Source of the DNA: Micavibrio_B sp964633355
GTDB lineage: Bacteria > Pseudomonadota > Alphaproteobacteria > Micavibrionales > Micavibrionaceae
DNA: 64,000 bases
Assembly (NCBI GenBank): GCA_964633355.1
Contig: CAZWGO010000009.1
Span: forward strand, 1-64,000
Reading direction: 5' to 3'
Shown piece after piece: positions 9,156 to 18,760 of the stretch (within the stretch, counting starts at the first letter, position 1; every line of letters begins with the position of its first letter). The notes below the pieces were generated by a model that saw only the letters and a program-made list of their open reading frames with translations, did not search any database and was not told the DNA's origin. Made by a program: the position numbers and the translations under genes.

Positions 9156-10489
9156 AAACCTTCATCAAAGCTGTCGCTGATTTTTCGCGACCCGCACGGG
9201 TTCTGGAAGGCGCTTAATTTCGGCAGGCCGAGCATCCATATATCCCACCCCGCCGCGCGCTGATCCTTGGCAAGACCGTAACTGCCCAGACCGGAACTGG
9301 TGACACCGGTAACGATACGGCTATGGTCGCGTACCAGCAAATCGACGCCTTGCGCATTCGCCCCTTCGATCAACGCTTCGTCGCCTTCAAGTTTTCCTTC
9401 CGGCGTGAAGGTCATCAAGCGTACATGTTCGCGTCCGCCATCTTTTCCTGAAGGTCGCGCATTGACCATGGCGATAATACGACCGTCTTTTGCCACGGCG
9501 ACATCGCGGCCAGAGAAAGCGTATTTGCCCTGCACATAGCGCTGCCAGATGGGACTTCCTTTAGCGTTTATTTTCATTACCCAAGCGGCACGAAGTCCGG
9601 CATCGGTCGGCACTGAATCGCCTATGGCGATATAGCTTCCATCCGTATCCTGTGCAATCGCGTGCAAATTTGATTGAAACCCACGTAAGTAAGGGCGCTG
9701 GAATTTCAAATCACCGCTTTGGCCGTCAACGCTGAAAATCCATCCGGCATTAACGCCGTTCTCGCGGATCTGGCCAGAGCCGATCAAATCGCCATCCGCT
9801 GTTTTCTGGAAGCTCTCCAAACGGTTCGGAAGGCCGGGCAAATATTGACGGCTGGAAAGCTCTTTTCCTTCCGCCGTGACCTGTTTTAAAATTGTGAAAT
9901 TATCATCTGGATTTTTACGGTTTACCGCCCAGAGGGCGATCGTCATGACCGGGCTGTTCGGCAGCGACGCGATACCCTCAGGCGTCAAATCATAAACTTC
10001 ATCCGAAATCGTCTTGCTGGTTTTTACCGCGCCGAGCCCATCCGTAAAATCGAGCCGGACGGATTTGTTTTTTCCCTCTTCAACGGCGCTTAAAACGACC
10101 AGCCTGTCCTTGACGGCGATACCATGCGACGCGTGGACAAAACCTTTTACCGGATATCTTTTTTCCCAAATGATTTTGCCGTTGATATCAACCCGGGCCA
10201 GATAGAGCTGGTTCGCGCCCATGCCTTTATCTTTATTGTACTCGGCACTTTCACCAACGACGACGAATCCGCCATCTGCCAGCGATATCAGGGCGACCGG
10301 AATATCGGGGCCATCGACACCAGAAACACGCTTCCATAAAATCGGCACATCGAAATTGGGAACCCGCAATGGGATAATTTCCTCGCCAATGACGCCGCAG
10401 GCATTGTCAGAAGAAGACGCATAGGCGGAAGACGCCCATAAAATAAATGGCAAAACAGATGTGCAAAGAAGAGTAAGAAATATTTTCAT
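9152..10489 (-). CDS. Secreted beta-propeller-like protein, function unknown
   Basis: 445 residues with a Sec signal peptide (about 1-24, ending SSAYA) and then repeated blade-like units of the form 'GGFVVVGES...ARVDINGKIIWEKRY', 'GSYIAIGDS...KINAKGSPIWQRY'. This resembles secreted proteins with WD40/PQQ-like propellers that have no assigned enzyme activity. Two cysteines, one early (NACG) and one late (NPCG), could pair. It is not recognised as a named family. It is encoded just before rluD with a four-base overlap and is divergent from cpdR across a 65-base gap. No clear Shine-Dalgarno is visible before the ATG. Confidence 0.6.
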   Translation of the reverse strand: MKIFLTLLCTSVLPFILWASSAYASSSDNACGVIGEEIIPLRVPNFDVPILWKRVSGVDGPDIPVALISLADGGFVVVGESAEYNKDKGMGANQLYLARVDINGKIIWEKRYPVKGFVHASHGIAVKDRLVVLSAVEEGKNKSVRLDFTDGLGAVKTSKTISDEVYDLTPEGIASLPNSPVMTIALWAVNRKNPDDNFTILKQVTAEGKELSSRQYLPGLPNRLESFQKTADGDLIGSGQIRENGVNAGWIFSVDGQSGDLKFQRPYLRGFQSNLHAIAQDTDGSYIAIGDSVPTDAGLRAAWVMKINAKGSPIWQRYVQGKYAFSGRDVAVAKDGRIIAMVNARPSGKDGGREHVRLMTFTPEGKLEGDEALIEGANAQGVDLLVRDHSRIVTGVTSSGLGSYGLAKDQRAAGWDIWMLGLPKLSAFQNPCGSRKISDSFDEGL

Positions 10490-10554
10490 GGGCGGAGGCT
10501 TTCGCTACAGTCTTTTTCAGGATAAAGATTATTGGTTTAGGAACAAGTTAAATT

Positions 10555-10947
10555 ATGGCCCATATCCTCCTCGCCGAAGACGACAACTCGATGCGCCAGT
10601 TTCTCGAACTGGCCCTGAACAAGGCTGGACATAAAATTACGGCCTGCGCCAACGGCCTCGAAGCGCTCGACCTGATCAAACAGGACGGGGCGAATTTCGA
10701 TATGCTACTGGCTGATATCGTCATGCCCGGGATGGACGGTATAGAACTTTCGCAGAAAGCCGCTATAGTCCTGCCTAAGCTTAAAGTCATGTTTATCACG
10801 GGTTTTGCCGCCGTTGCCATGGGGCAGAGAAACGCCGCCTCAGCCAGCGCCGGCCATGCCCGCATTCTGTCCAAACCCTTTCATTTGAACGATCTTGTCA
10901 AGCAAGTCGAAGAATTGTTGTCTTCAGAGACAAAAAACGAAGTTTAG
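10555..10947 (+). CDS. cpdR: CpdR-like single-domain response regulator
   Basis: 130 residues of receiver domain: acidic pair Glu9/Asp10 region (LLAEDDNSMR), phospho-acceptor Asp54 (LLADIVMPGMDG), switch Thr82 (ITGF) and Lys107 (LSKPFHL). The opening ILLAEDDNSMRQFLELAL and the overall length closely follow CpdR of Caulobacter and rhizobia. There, unphosphorylated CpdR brings ClpXP to the cell pole for breakdown of CtrA-pathway substrates. The assignment rests on remembered family likeness. It is a stand-alone gene just upstream of tRNA-Val. Confidence 0.82.
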   Translation: MAHILLAEDDNSMRQFLELALNKAGHKITACANGLEALDLIKQDGANFDMLLADIVMPGMDGIELSQKAAIVLPKLKVMFITGFAAVAMGQRNAASASAGHARILSKPFHLNDLVKQVEELLSSETKNEV

Positions 10948-10996
10948 GCTTGAAAAGCGGTTCTAAACTGACTAAACATCTCAAACCTTCGGGTAC

Positions 10997-11071
10997 GGAC
11001 GATTAGCGCAGCGGTAGCGCGTTCCCTTGACATGGGAGAGGTCACAGGTTCAATCCCTGTATCGTCCACCA
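10997..11071 (+). tRNA. tRNA-Val (anticodon GAC)
   Basis: The acceptor stem GGACGAT (10997-11003) pairs with ATCGTCC (11061-11067). The D arm contains GCGCAGCGGTAGCGC. The anticodon loop TTGACAT carries GAC. The T arm is ACAGG-TTCAATC-CCTGT. CCA is encoded (11069-11071). It is followed by an 89-base gap and then the czc operon on the other strand. Confidence 0.96.
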
Positions 11072-11160
11072 TTTCCTTTGAAATCAATAGCTTAGCAGTA
11101 GTTTCACTCGGTGGTACAACCAAGTGAGACACATCTCTGGACCACACACAGCTTAGCCGA

Positions 11161-14100
11161 TCAAATTTCTCTGTTGTCGAGAACGTCACTCGATAGATTG
11201 AACCGTTTATAAATCGCCGGAAGAACCAGAAGCGTCAGAATAGTTGCCGTGATAAGGCCGCCTATGACAACGGTTGCTAAAGGCTTTTGAACTTCCGCCC
11301 CTGCGCCCGTCGCTATAGCCATAGGTACGAAGCCTAAAGAAGCCACCAGCGCGGTCATTAGGACTGGCCTTAGACGTGACAGGCTACCGCTCAGGATGGC
11401 TTCGCCTGGCTCCATGCCTTCACGCACCAACTGATTTATTCTTGTCACCAGAACTAGACCATTCAGAACTGCAACGCCCGAAAGCGCAATCAGTCCCACA
11501 GCTGCGGAAATCGAGAACGGCATACCGCGCAGCCAAAGCGTAATGACACCCCCTGTTAAAGCCAACGGCACTCCACTGAACACCAGCAAGGCTTGGCGTA
11601 CAGATCCTAATGCCGTGAACAGAAGAAGAAAGATTGCGAAGAAACAGGCGGGCACGACAATCCCAAGCCGCGCTTTTGCTTCTTCCAAGTTTTTAAACTG
11701 ACCGCCCCACTCCAGCCAATAGCCTACAGGCAGTTTCACTTCCTGATCCAGCGCAATAACTGCATCCTCCACAAATGATGAAATATCGCGTCCGCGTACG
11801 TTGGCCTGCACTACAATGCGCCTTTTACCATTTTCACGGCTAATCTGGTTCGGTCCGTCTTTTATTTCGAGAGTTGCCACTTCTTTCAAGGGAATATAAA
11901 GCGGGCTCTTATGCTGCGCTGGACCAGCATCGCTTGCATCTCTTTCTTCTGGTAAAAGAATAGGCAAGTTTTCAATAGTCGAAAAATCACTTCTCTGGCC
12001 TTCCGATAAACGAACCATAATATCAAAACGCTGGTCGCCCTGAAAAACCAGCCCGGCTTCTTTACCGCCAATGGCGATCGCTAAAACGTCCAGCACGTCA
12101 CTAACGTTCAACCCGTAACGGGCAATAGCCGGTTTATCGAGTTTGATTTCCAGCGTAGGGAGACCGGAAGTCTGTTCGACCTTTACATCCGCCGCGCCTG
12201 CCACGCCTTGAATAGTCTTTGCTATCTGGGCGGCTGTTGCCTCCATTGTAGCAAAGTTATCGCCATAGACTTTAACCGCCACGTCGCTTCGCACGCCAGA
12301 GATAAGTTCGTTAAACCGCATTTGGATTGGCTGGGTAAATTCATAGTTATTACCGGGCACCTTACTAACGGCCTTTTGCAGTTTTTCAACAAGCTCGGCC
12401 TTAGCCAAATCCGGATCTGGCCATTCCTTTCGATCTTTGAATATGATGAATGTATCAGACACGTTCGGCGGCATCGGGTCCGCCGCCATTTCAGCGGTTC
12501 CTGTCTTTGAATAAATAAAGGCTACCTCTGGTAAAGCTGCGACAGCCTTTTCTACTTCAAACTGCATAGATTGCGATTGAGATAGCGAAGTGCTGGGGAT
12601 GCGCATCGCGTGCATGGCGATGTCTTTTTCATCTAAGCTTGGGATAAATTCCTGCCCCATACTGAGAAATAATATCACCGCCCCTATAAAAGCCAGAACC
12701 GAACCACCGATAAAAACAATTGGCGCCCGCATCGAAGCCTTAAGCATCGGGGTGTAAATATTTTTTGCAGCATGAATGATCCGGCTTTCCTTTTCTTCCA
12801 CACGACCCGTAACGAAAATCGCCAACATGGCCGGAACGAATGTAAGCGAAAGGATAAAAGCTGCAACCAGTGCAAGAATGACGGTTACGGCCATTGGTTC
12901 GAACATTTTCCCCTCAACGCCTGTGAAAGTCAAAAGCGGAATATAGACCATGATAATGATTGCTTGACCGAAAACGGATGGCTGTATCATTTCACGGCTT
13001 GCAAGCATCACTTCATGAAGACGCTCTTGTAGTGTTAACAAACGCCCATTTTCATGCTGCTTCTGCCCTAAACGCGCCAAACAATTTTCTGTGATAATAA
13101 CAGCGCCATCGACAATAAGGCCGAAATCCAGCGCCCCCAGACTCATTAGATTGCCACTGATATTAAAGCGCTGCATTCCTATCGCCGTCATCAGCATAGC
13201 AACAGGAATGACCGCTGCCGTAATTAGCGCTGCGCGTATATTGCCTAAAAGAAAAAACAGCACTGCGATTACAAGTAATGCACCTTCGGTCAGATTTTTT
13301 TCAACCGTTTTTATGGTTGCGTCAACAAGCTTTGTACGGTTTAGAACAGTCTTTGCTTCAACTCCTTCAGGCAGGCTTTTATTTATTTCCTGTAATTTCT
13401 GATCAACGGCACCAGATACAATACGGCTATTAGAACCAATAAGCATTAAGGCTGTGCCGACAACAACTTCCTGCCCGTTTTCACTGGCTGATCCTGTGCG
13501 CAGTTCTTTGCCTATACCGATTTCGGCAATATCTTTTAGATAAAGAGGTACACCCCGCCGATTTGTAACGACGATATTTGCCAGTTGTTCCACAGTACCA
13601 ATTCTGCCGTCAGAACGTACAACATATGCTTCTCCATTGCGCTCCACATATCGGGCACCAATGCCATGATTGTTTTTTTCAATTACCTCAACAACGTTAT
13701 TAAAGCTCAGGCCCAAAGAAGCCAGTTTTTCTGGGTCAGGCATAACATGGTACTGTTTCACATAGCCACCAATTGCATCGATACCAGCTACGCCAAGAAC
13801 ACCTTTTAGTTGCGGACGTATGATCCAGTCCTGAACCGTGCGTAAATAACCAGCTAATTCAAAGTCTTTACGGAGGCGCTGCCCTTCCGGAGTTATATAA
13901 CTGCCATCACTTTGCCATCCCGCTTCACCATTCTCAGTTTTAGCTTTTGGATCACGATCCTTGAATTTAACGGTCCACATATAGATTTCGCCAAGACCTG
14001 TCGAGATAGCGCCCATCATCGGATCTGTCCCTTCCGGCAAGCTTTCACGGGCTTCGCTGATACGTTCCCCTACCTGCTGGCGGGCGAAATAAATATCAAT

Positions 14101-14400
14101 ATCATCCGAGAAAATCGCGGTTACTTGCGAGAAGCCGTTGCGGGATATGGAGCGAGTATTCTCCAAACCTGGTATGCCTGCCAAAGCTGTTTCAACAGGA
14201 AATGTAACTTGCTTTTCGACTTCTTCCGGCGAAAGCGCTGGTGCCGTTGTATTTATCTGCACTTGATTATTTGTAATGTCAGGCACGGCATCAATTGGCA
14301 AGCTGCGTAAGGAATAAATCCCAAAAGCTGATACAGCCAATACAAACAACGCGATCAGGTAACGCTGACGCAGCGAAAAGCTAAGGAGTTTTTCAATCAT
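11161..14400 (-). CDS. czcA: Heavy-metal RND efflux pump, inner-membrane CzcA type
   Basis: 1079 residues, the usual length of HME-RND transporters: a proton-driven pump that exports divalent cations through a tripartite complex. The N-terminal helix is followed by LPIDAVPDITNNQVQ, a hallmark of the heavy-metal branch. The TM4 motif is DFGLIVDGAVIITEN (about 425-439). This Asp-bearing form is typical of CzcA (Zn/Co/Cd/Ni) rather than CusA (Cu/Ag). Two periplasmic loops and a second membrane half (LLFTALGSVRQALLVFSGVP...) are present. It is the last gene of czcI-C-B-A; a gap of 20 bases separates it from czcB. The metal cannot be fixed from sequence alone. Confidence 0.92.
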   Translation of the reverse strand: MIEKLLSFSLRQRYLIALFVLAVSAFGIYSLRSLPIDAVPDITNNQVQINTTAPALSPEEVEKQVTFPVETALAGIPGLENTRSISRNGFSQVTAIFSDDIDIYFARQQVGERISEARESLPEGTDPMMGAISTGLGEIYMWTVKFKDRDPKAKTENGEAGWQSDGSYITPEGQRLRKDFELAGYLRTVQDWIIRPQLKGVLGVAGIDAIGGYVKQYHVMPDPEKLASLGLSFNNVVEVIEKNNHGIGARYVERNGEAYVVRSDGRIGTVEQLANIVVTNRRGVPLYLKDIAEIGIGKELRTGSASENGQEVVVGTALMLIGSNSRIVSGAVDQKLQEINKSLPEGVEAKTVLNRTKLVDATIKTVEKNLTEGALLVIAVLFFLLGNIRAALITAAVIPVAMLMTAIGMQRFNISGNLMSLGALDFGLIVDGAVIITENCLARLGQKQHENGRLLTLQERLHEVMLASREMIQPSVFGQAIIIMVYIPLLTFTGVEGKMFEPMAVTVILALVAAFILSLTFVPAMLAIFVTGRVEEKESRIIHAAKNIYTPMLKASMRAPIVFIGGSVLAFIGAVILFLSMGQEFIPSLDEKDIAMHAMRIPSTSLSQSQSMQFEVEKAVAALPEVAFIYSKTGTAEMAADPMPPNVSDTFIIFKDRKEWPDPDLAKAELVEKLQKAVSKVPGNNYEFTQPIQMRFNELISGVRSDVAVKVYGDNFATMEATAAQIAKTIQGVAGAADVKVEQTSGLPTLEIKLDKPAIARYGLNVSDVLDVLAIAIGGKEAGLVFQGDQRFDIMVRLSEGQRSDFSTIENLPILLPEERDASDAGPAQHKSPLYIPLKEVATLEIKDGPNQISRENGKRRIVVQANVRGRDISSFVEDAVIALDQEVKLPVGYWLEWGGQFKNLEEAKARLGIVVPACFFAIFLLLFTALGSVRQALLVFSGVPLALTGGVITLWLRGMPFSISAAVGLIALSGVAVLNGLVLVTRINQLVREGMEPGEAILSGSLSRLRPVLMTALVASLGFVPMAIATGAGAEVQKPLATVVIGGLITATILTLLVLPAIYKRFNLSSDVLDNREI

Positions 14401-14420
14401 GATTTTTTATCCCTTGGCTC

Positions 14421-15407
14421 TTAATGTTCGTGTTCAGCGGAGGATTTGCCAATATCGGCTTTAACGACAAAGCTATTTGTCGCCACATATTCTTCATTGA
14501 CTTCAAGTCCGTTCAGAATTTCAGTCCATTCGCGATCCGATTGCCCAAGCTCAACCTTACGCATTTCATAATTTTCTCCTTCCTTAACGTAAAGCACCTC
14601 AGAACCTTCCTGACGCTGGATAGCGGAGGTTTTAACAGCTACTGCAACTTGCTTTTCAGACAGCACAACGTCGCCCCGGACCGTCATCCCGGAACGCCAC
14701 TTATTGTCGCTATTGTCAATATTCACTCTGGCTACAACCGTTTGGCTGGAGCTTTCAGCAGTAGGAAGAAGACTGTTTATCGTTGCTTCTGCATTGGTTG
14801 AAGAATCGCTCAGGCTAAAGACATCCAATTTCTGACCCGTTGCAATTCTGTCTATATCGCGTGAGAACACAAAAAATTCGGCCCAGAGCTGGCTAAGATC
14901 GGCCACAACATAGATAGGCTCATCTCCAGCTAATCCGCCAATCGCGGCATTGCGGGTTATAACAACCCCATCAAGCGGAGATGTAACAGAATAACTTTGA
15001 AGACTCTGATTACTTTCGATAGCCGCCAGCTCATCCCCTTTTTTAACCTTATCTCCTACGCTTTTAGTGGCGGATTTTATAACGCCAGGGAATCTGGCTC
15101 TGACCTGCGCCGTCTTGTCCTGATTGAGAATAATCTTTCCAGTCAGGCTGATTGTTTGATGAACTGTAGCAGGCCCAGCTTTCAAAACTTCAATCTTCAT
15201 AGCCTGCGCCGAAGTTTCAGTTATCTTTGTGCTGTCACCATGCTCTTCTTCGCTCTCATGCGCATGTTCTTCACCTTCGGAATGGCTTTCTTCAGAATGG
15301 GTTTCGTTCTTATGATCGTCGCTGGCGTGCGTTTCATAGCCCGCCAAACCAATACCCATTAATGTAATGATGGCCACGGTTGATAGAATAATTATTCTCG
15401 TCTTCAT
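14421..15407 (-). CDS. czcB: RND efflux periplasmic adaptor, CzcB type
   Basis: 328-residue membrane-fusion protein linking CzcA to the outer-membrane channel. An N-terminal hydrophobic anchor/signal (about 5-25) is followed by a His/Glu/Asp-rich tract (about 28-62, containing HKNETHSEESHSEGEEHAHE), a likely metal-binding segment seen in CzcB proteins. HlyD-type barrel and lipoyl halves follow (VRARFPGVIKS..., VTSPLDGVVITRNA). It ends in another short His/Glu stretch (SSAEHEH). The start overlaps the czcC stop by one base, so the two are tightly coupled. Confidence 0.92.
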   Translation of the reverse strand: MKTRIIILSTVAIITLMGIGLAGYETHASDDHKNETHSEESHSEGEEHAHESEEEHGDSTKITETSAQAMKIEVLKAGPATVHQTISLTGKIILNQDKTAQVRARFPGVIKSATKSVGDKVKKGDELAAIESNQSLQSYSVTSPLDGVVITRNAAIGGLAGDEPIYVVADLSQLWAEFFVFSRDIDRIATGQKLDVFSLSDSSTNAEATINSLLPTAESSSQTVVARVNIDNSDNKWRSGMTVRGDVVLSEKQVAVAVKTSAIQRQEGSEVLYVKEGENYEMRKVELGQSDREWTEILNGLEVNEEYVATNSFVVKADIGKSSAEHEH

Positions 15408-16672
15408 TATTTTTTCTCCATGGAATTCACGGGAGCAATCAAATATTCGACTTCCGCTTGATTAGCTTGATATTCCAGTAAGGCATCCAGATAAGCGGCC
15501 TTGCTTTCGAAAAGCGTCCTCTGCGCATCTAAAACATCCAGATAAGCAAATGCGCCGGAGCTATATCCGCGCCTTGCATCTTTCAACGCTGCTTCCGCTT
15601 CAGGCAAAATATCTTCCTGAAGAGCTTTGGCCTCCTGATAGGCATCGGACAGTAGTTTTTGCCGCTCCATTATTTCAGTTTTGGCATCGCGAATAGTTTG
15701 TTGGCGCTCGGCATCACGGGCAGCAATCTCATATCCCGCCTTCTGAATATTCCCTCTGTTCAAATTGAGAACGGGAATAGGGAAAGAGAGGCCAACCACA
15801 AAAGCATTTTCATCATCTTCTCTCAAATTCCGTATTCCCGCGGTAATCGTAGGATCGGGAACTGCATTAGCCCGTTCCAGCGCATAAACTGCTTTAGATT
15901 TTTCAACTTCTAAATCCTCACGCGTAATGACCAAATCTGGCGCGATGATCCCGAGCTGCGCTGGTTTGTCTAGTTTATGAAATGCGCTGGTATCGACGCG
16001 CTCTACCTTACTTCCCGTCAATTGACCAAGAATTGCTAAAGCCGTTGCCTGCTCTCTTTCCGCCCTTTTCAGGGCAATATTCGCCGAGGCTTGCGCGATC
16101 CTTGCTTTGTTTTTCTGATAAAGTGGGTCGGCGGCGGCATCGACGCGGCGCTTAACGCCAGCAAATATATCATCTGACAACTTCGATTGCTGGCGGGCCA
16201 GCTTCAGGCGTTCCTGCGCAGCGGATGCTTTGGCAAAGGCGATTTTGACCTGACGCACTACATTCAGGGTTTCGTTTTTCTGGTCTAATTGTGCCAATGC
16301 TTGGTCGCGCTCCGCCACAGAGCGGCGGGCCGATCGTTTCCCGCCAATTTCTACAAGCTGCCCGACAGTAACCGTTGTTTCAGCACCATCATAACCTTTA
16401 TAGACTCCGCTACCGCCAATATTTTCAGCTTCAATAGCAAGTTGAGGATTTTGCCACGCCGTTGACTGGCGTCTAGCTGAATTGGCAGCTTTGTTTAAAG
16501 CATTGCTTCCGGCTATCTCAGGCGCATTTTGAAGGGCAGACGCTACAGCCTGATCGAGCGTTATGCCAGCCGGCGCAGATTGTTTATCTTTGGTCTGCGC
16601 ATACGTAGGAAACGTCAATATAGCGGCCAGAAACAAGCCGGACAAAAGGGAAAAGCCCTGTATTTTGGTCAT
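15407..16672 (-). CDS. czcC: Outer-membrane efflux channel, CzcC/TolC family
   Basis: 421 residues with a Sec signal peptide (about 1-25, ending TYAQ). It has the two internally repeated long-helix halves of outer-membrane factors (TLDQAVASALQNAPEIAGSN early; RDAKTEIMERQKLLSDAYQ and YLDVLDAQRTLFESKAAYL late). It forms the exit duct for the Czc pump. The stop overlaps the czcB start by one base. The 45-base gap to the upstream small gene suggests it shares that gene's promoter. Confidence 0.9.
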   Translation of the reverse strand: MTKIQGFSLLSGLFLAAILTFPTYAQTKDKQSAPAGITLDQAVASALQNAPEIAGSNALNKAANSARRQSTAWQNPQLAIEAENIGGSGVYKGYDGAETTVTVGQLVEIGGKRSARRSVAERDQALAQLDQKNETLNVVRQVKIAFAKASAAQERLKLARQQSKLSDDIFAGVKRRVDAAADPLYQKNKARIAQASANIALKRAEREQATALAILGQLTGSKVERVDTSAFHKLDKPAQLGIIAPDLVITREDLEVEKSKAVYALERANAVPDPTITAGIRNLREDDENAFVVGLSFPIPVLNLNRGNIQKAGYEIAARDAERQQTIRDAKTEIMERQKLLSDAYQEAKALQEDILPEAEAALKDARRGYSSGAFAYLDVLDAQRTLFESKAAYLDALLEYQANQAEVEYLIAPVNSMEKK

Positions 16673-16717
16673 GGAAAATCCTCGGTAAAAGTTACATGCC
16701 GTTATGGCAGGAAGCTG

Positions 16718-17074
16718 TTACGCGAGTTGTTTGGGGGGACGCAGCTGGGGTGCTGATGGATTACCTTCTGCCTTTTGATCGGAAAGGATCAAACTTCCTG
16801 TATAACTGACAGATGGAACAGAGAATGTTTGAGTTGCGGGCATTGCAAACCCAGTGCAATGAAAACAATGGCTGATACAACAGCCATCATCACATTGTCC
16901 ATCATTTTGATGGTCAGAAGATTTATCGCTTTTTTCACCGTCAGTGAAATGAACAGTTGAGGTATCGGCTTTGAAGCTAGAAGCGAATACAGAAGAGGAA
17001 ATCGCAGACATAATAAATGCCGCCAAGGCTATGGCGACAAATATGTTAAGAAATCTGCGAAACGAGAGATTCAT
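16718..17074 (-). CDS. Small Cys/His-rich periplasmic protein, CzcI/CopL-like
   Basis: 118 residues from the ATG at 17074 (a TTG-initiated frame would add nine residues). The signal peptide spans roughly 1-32 (FLNIFVAIALAAFIMSA). It is followed by a dense metal-ligand cluster near the middle: QCDDGCCISHCFHC has five Cys and two His within 14 residues. The C-terminus ends in an RPPK motif, as in small leader proteins (CzcI, CopL, DUF2946) preceding metal-efflux operons. As the first gene of the czc run it may buffer or sense periplasmic metal. The role is inferred from position and composition. Confidence 0.7.
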   Translation of the reverse strand: MNLSFRRFLNIFVAIALAAFIMSAISSSVFASSFKADTSTVHFTDGEKSDKSSDHQNDGQCDDGCCISHCFHCTGFAMPATQTFSVPSVSYTGSLILSDQKAEGNPSAPQLRPPKQLA

Positions 17075-17162
17075 ATTTCTGTCATATTCAAAATGCTGCA
17101 AAATTGCAAACGGATAGTTAAGAAGGCCTGCTTTTGTCCTGCCTGCATGACCCTACTCAAAA

Positions 17163-18323
17163 TTAAATGGTTGGAGTAATGGGAAAAGTCAGAACCCATT
17201 GCGTACCTTGATCCGAATCTAATTTCGCCGTTCCATGCGATTGCTCCATAAGTCTTTTTATCAATCCGATCCCATGGCGTTTGCTAATTTTTTTCTCGGT
17301 GAAACCTGTTCCATCATCAAAAATCGTCAATAGACCCGAATTGTCTTTTTGAATTAGCTGAACTGTAATATTTCCTGACCCGTCAGGAAATGCATGCAGG
17401 TAAGAATTTGAAATTACCTCCGTCACTATTATTCCTAAAGAGGTTACTAAATCAATTTCTAATGCCATAGGCATGACATCACAAACCAAATTAATTTCTG
17501 ATTTTTGTTTACCTTGAAAATCCTGAAGGTTCTCACAGAGAGATTGCAGATAGGCCCCAAAATCAATTGTCTGAACCAACCCATGATTGAGAAGATGATC
17601 GTAAATATTGGCCAGGCTCATAACCCGTCTTGCAATTGTCTGAATGCCTTCAGTGCCATTTTGATCAGAAAATTCAATCTGCTGGATCAGCATATTATAA
17701 ACAAGTTGTAAATTATTTCGGACACGGTGTTGAAGTTCGGCGGCAAGCACGCCCTTTTGATCAACCAGGTCGTGCATTTCGAATAGTGTGGCTTGTAATG
17801 TCGCTGTGCGCTCTGATGTGCCAACAGCTTCTGCTACAACATTTGCGAACCCTGTAAGGAAATTAATGTCATGCTCATCGAAAGTATGTTGAGTAGAGCA
17901 GTCGGCCTCCAATACGCCAAACGGACCAGCTTTACCTTTTACAAGAACGTCCACAGTAGAAATAATCCCATGCTCAGAATAAAAATCCGGCAGGTCATAG
18001 CTGTTGTTTTTGTTGATATCTTCAAGGATGACAGGCTCACCGGTTACGAAAGCACGTCCTTGTGTAGAGCTTTCATCGGCTTGGGATATGACATGACCAA
18101 CAACATTGGATTTCCAGCCATAGCCTGCAACGACAAGTAGATCGTTACTTACGGACCTGTATTGACAAATTTTTGAAAAGGGTACACCCAGGCTCTCAGC
18201 ACAAATTCTGGCGGCCTCCGTAAGTATTTTTTGTAAATCTGTTTCTCCGAAAGCAAAACTGCCAAAGTCAGCAAGGGCCGCTTGTTGACGCAGGAGCTTT
18301 TCTATAGTTCGTTTTGTATTCAT
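17163..18323 (-). CDS. GAF-domain sensor histidine kinase, HisKA_2 type
   Basis: 386 residues, cytoplasmic. A GAF domain covers about 22-170 (QKILTEAARICAESLGV...GPFGVLEADCSTQHTF). The dimerisation/phospho-acceptor region has His199 (AELQHRVRNNLQLVYNML), the HisKA_2/HWE-like H-box common in alphaproteobacteria. The ATPase domain has an N box (VISNSYLHAFPDGSG) and a G1 box (FDDGTGFTEKK). It overlaps the receiver gene in front of it by four bases. It ends 88 bases before the czcI-like gene, same strand, so it might control the pump; nothing in the sequence proves that. Confidence 0.9.
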   Translation of the reverse strand: MNTKRTIEKLLRQQAALADFGSFAFGETDLQKILTEAARICAESLGVPFSKICQYRSVSNDLLVVAGYGWKSNVVGHVISQADESSTQGRAFVTGEPVILEDINKNNSYDLPDFYSEHGIISTVDVLVKGKAGPFGVLEADCSTQHTFDEHDINFLTGFANVVAEAVGTSERTATLQATLFEMHDLVDQKGVLAAELQHRVRNNLQLVYNMLIQQIEFSDQNGTEGIQTIARRVMSLANIYDHLLNHGLVQTIDFGAYLQSLCENLQDFQGKQKSEINLVCDVMPMALEIDLVTSLGIIVTEVISNSYLHAFPDGSGNITVQLIQKDNSGLLTIFDDGTGFTEKKISKRHGIGLIKRLMEQSHGTAKLDSDQGTQWVLTFPITPTI

Positions 18324-18760
18324 GCCAAGTGGCTTTTTGATACAATCGAATTATCTAGAAGATAAAAATTTTTGGGAAAAAGAGAACGAATGATAACTTC
18401 ATGCATTTTTACCTGGCGAACAATTTTCAGCGCCTTCAATAAATCATAGATAGGATAAGGCTTACTTATAAATGCATCCCCGTCCTCTTCATTTAATTCG
18501 TTCTTAAGATCGTTACCGGATGCATATAAAATTCCCATCTCGGTCTTTTCCTTTAGAAGAGGAAGTATCTGGGTGCCATACCCGCCTTCCCCCAACCTAT
18601 AATCGATAATGGCCAAATCCGGGTGATGACAATCTGCCAATGCAACCGCCTCGCTGACCGTGCAGGCGATGCCGCACACATCATATCCTTGAGAAACCAA
18701 TAGGTTTTCAATCATATCAGCGAGCATAAGATTATCTTCTACAATAAGGACTTTAAGCAT
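18320..18760 (-). CDS. Single-domain response regulator paired with HisKA_2 kinase
   Basis: 146 residues with a receiver domain only: Glu8/Asp9, phospho-acceptor Asp53 (LAIIDYRLGEGGYG), Ser81 at the switch position and Lys100 (ISKPY). A 25-30 residue tail after the domain has no known fold. AAGGA lies five bases before the ATG. It is co-transcribed with the kinase (ATGA overlap). It lacks the sigma-like domain of PhyR, so it is not the classical general-stress regulator. Confidence 0.88.
   Translation of the reverse strand: MLKVLIVEDNLMLADMIENLLVSQGYDVCGIACTVSEAVALADCHHPDLAIIDYRLGEGGYGTQILPLLKEKTEMGILYASGNDLKNELNEEDGDAFISKPYPIYDLLKALKIVRQVKMHEVIIRSLFPKNFYLLDNSIVSKSHLA

Noticed and set aside
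11072..11160. Short plus-strand peptide after the tRNA (FTRWYNQVRHIS) that recalls the end of IS3-type transposases
   Set aside because: Only about 20 codons between stops, no inverted repeats and no upstream transposase; too short to call a remnant.
10944..11189. An 81-residue minus-strand open frame across tRNA-Val (contains DDTGIEPVTSPMSRERAT)
   Set aside because: This peptide pattern is a well-known artefact of translating the complement of a tRNA; no gene is likely.
18320..18760. PhyR-type general-stress regulator
   Set aside because: The protein has only a receiver domain; the sigma-like domain of PhyR is absent and no ecfG or nepR gene is adjacent.
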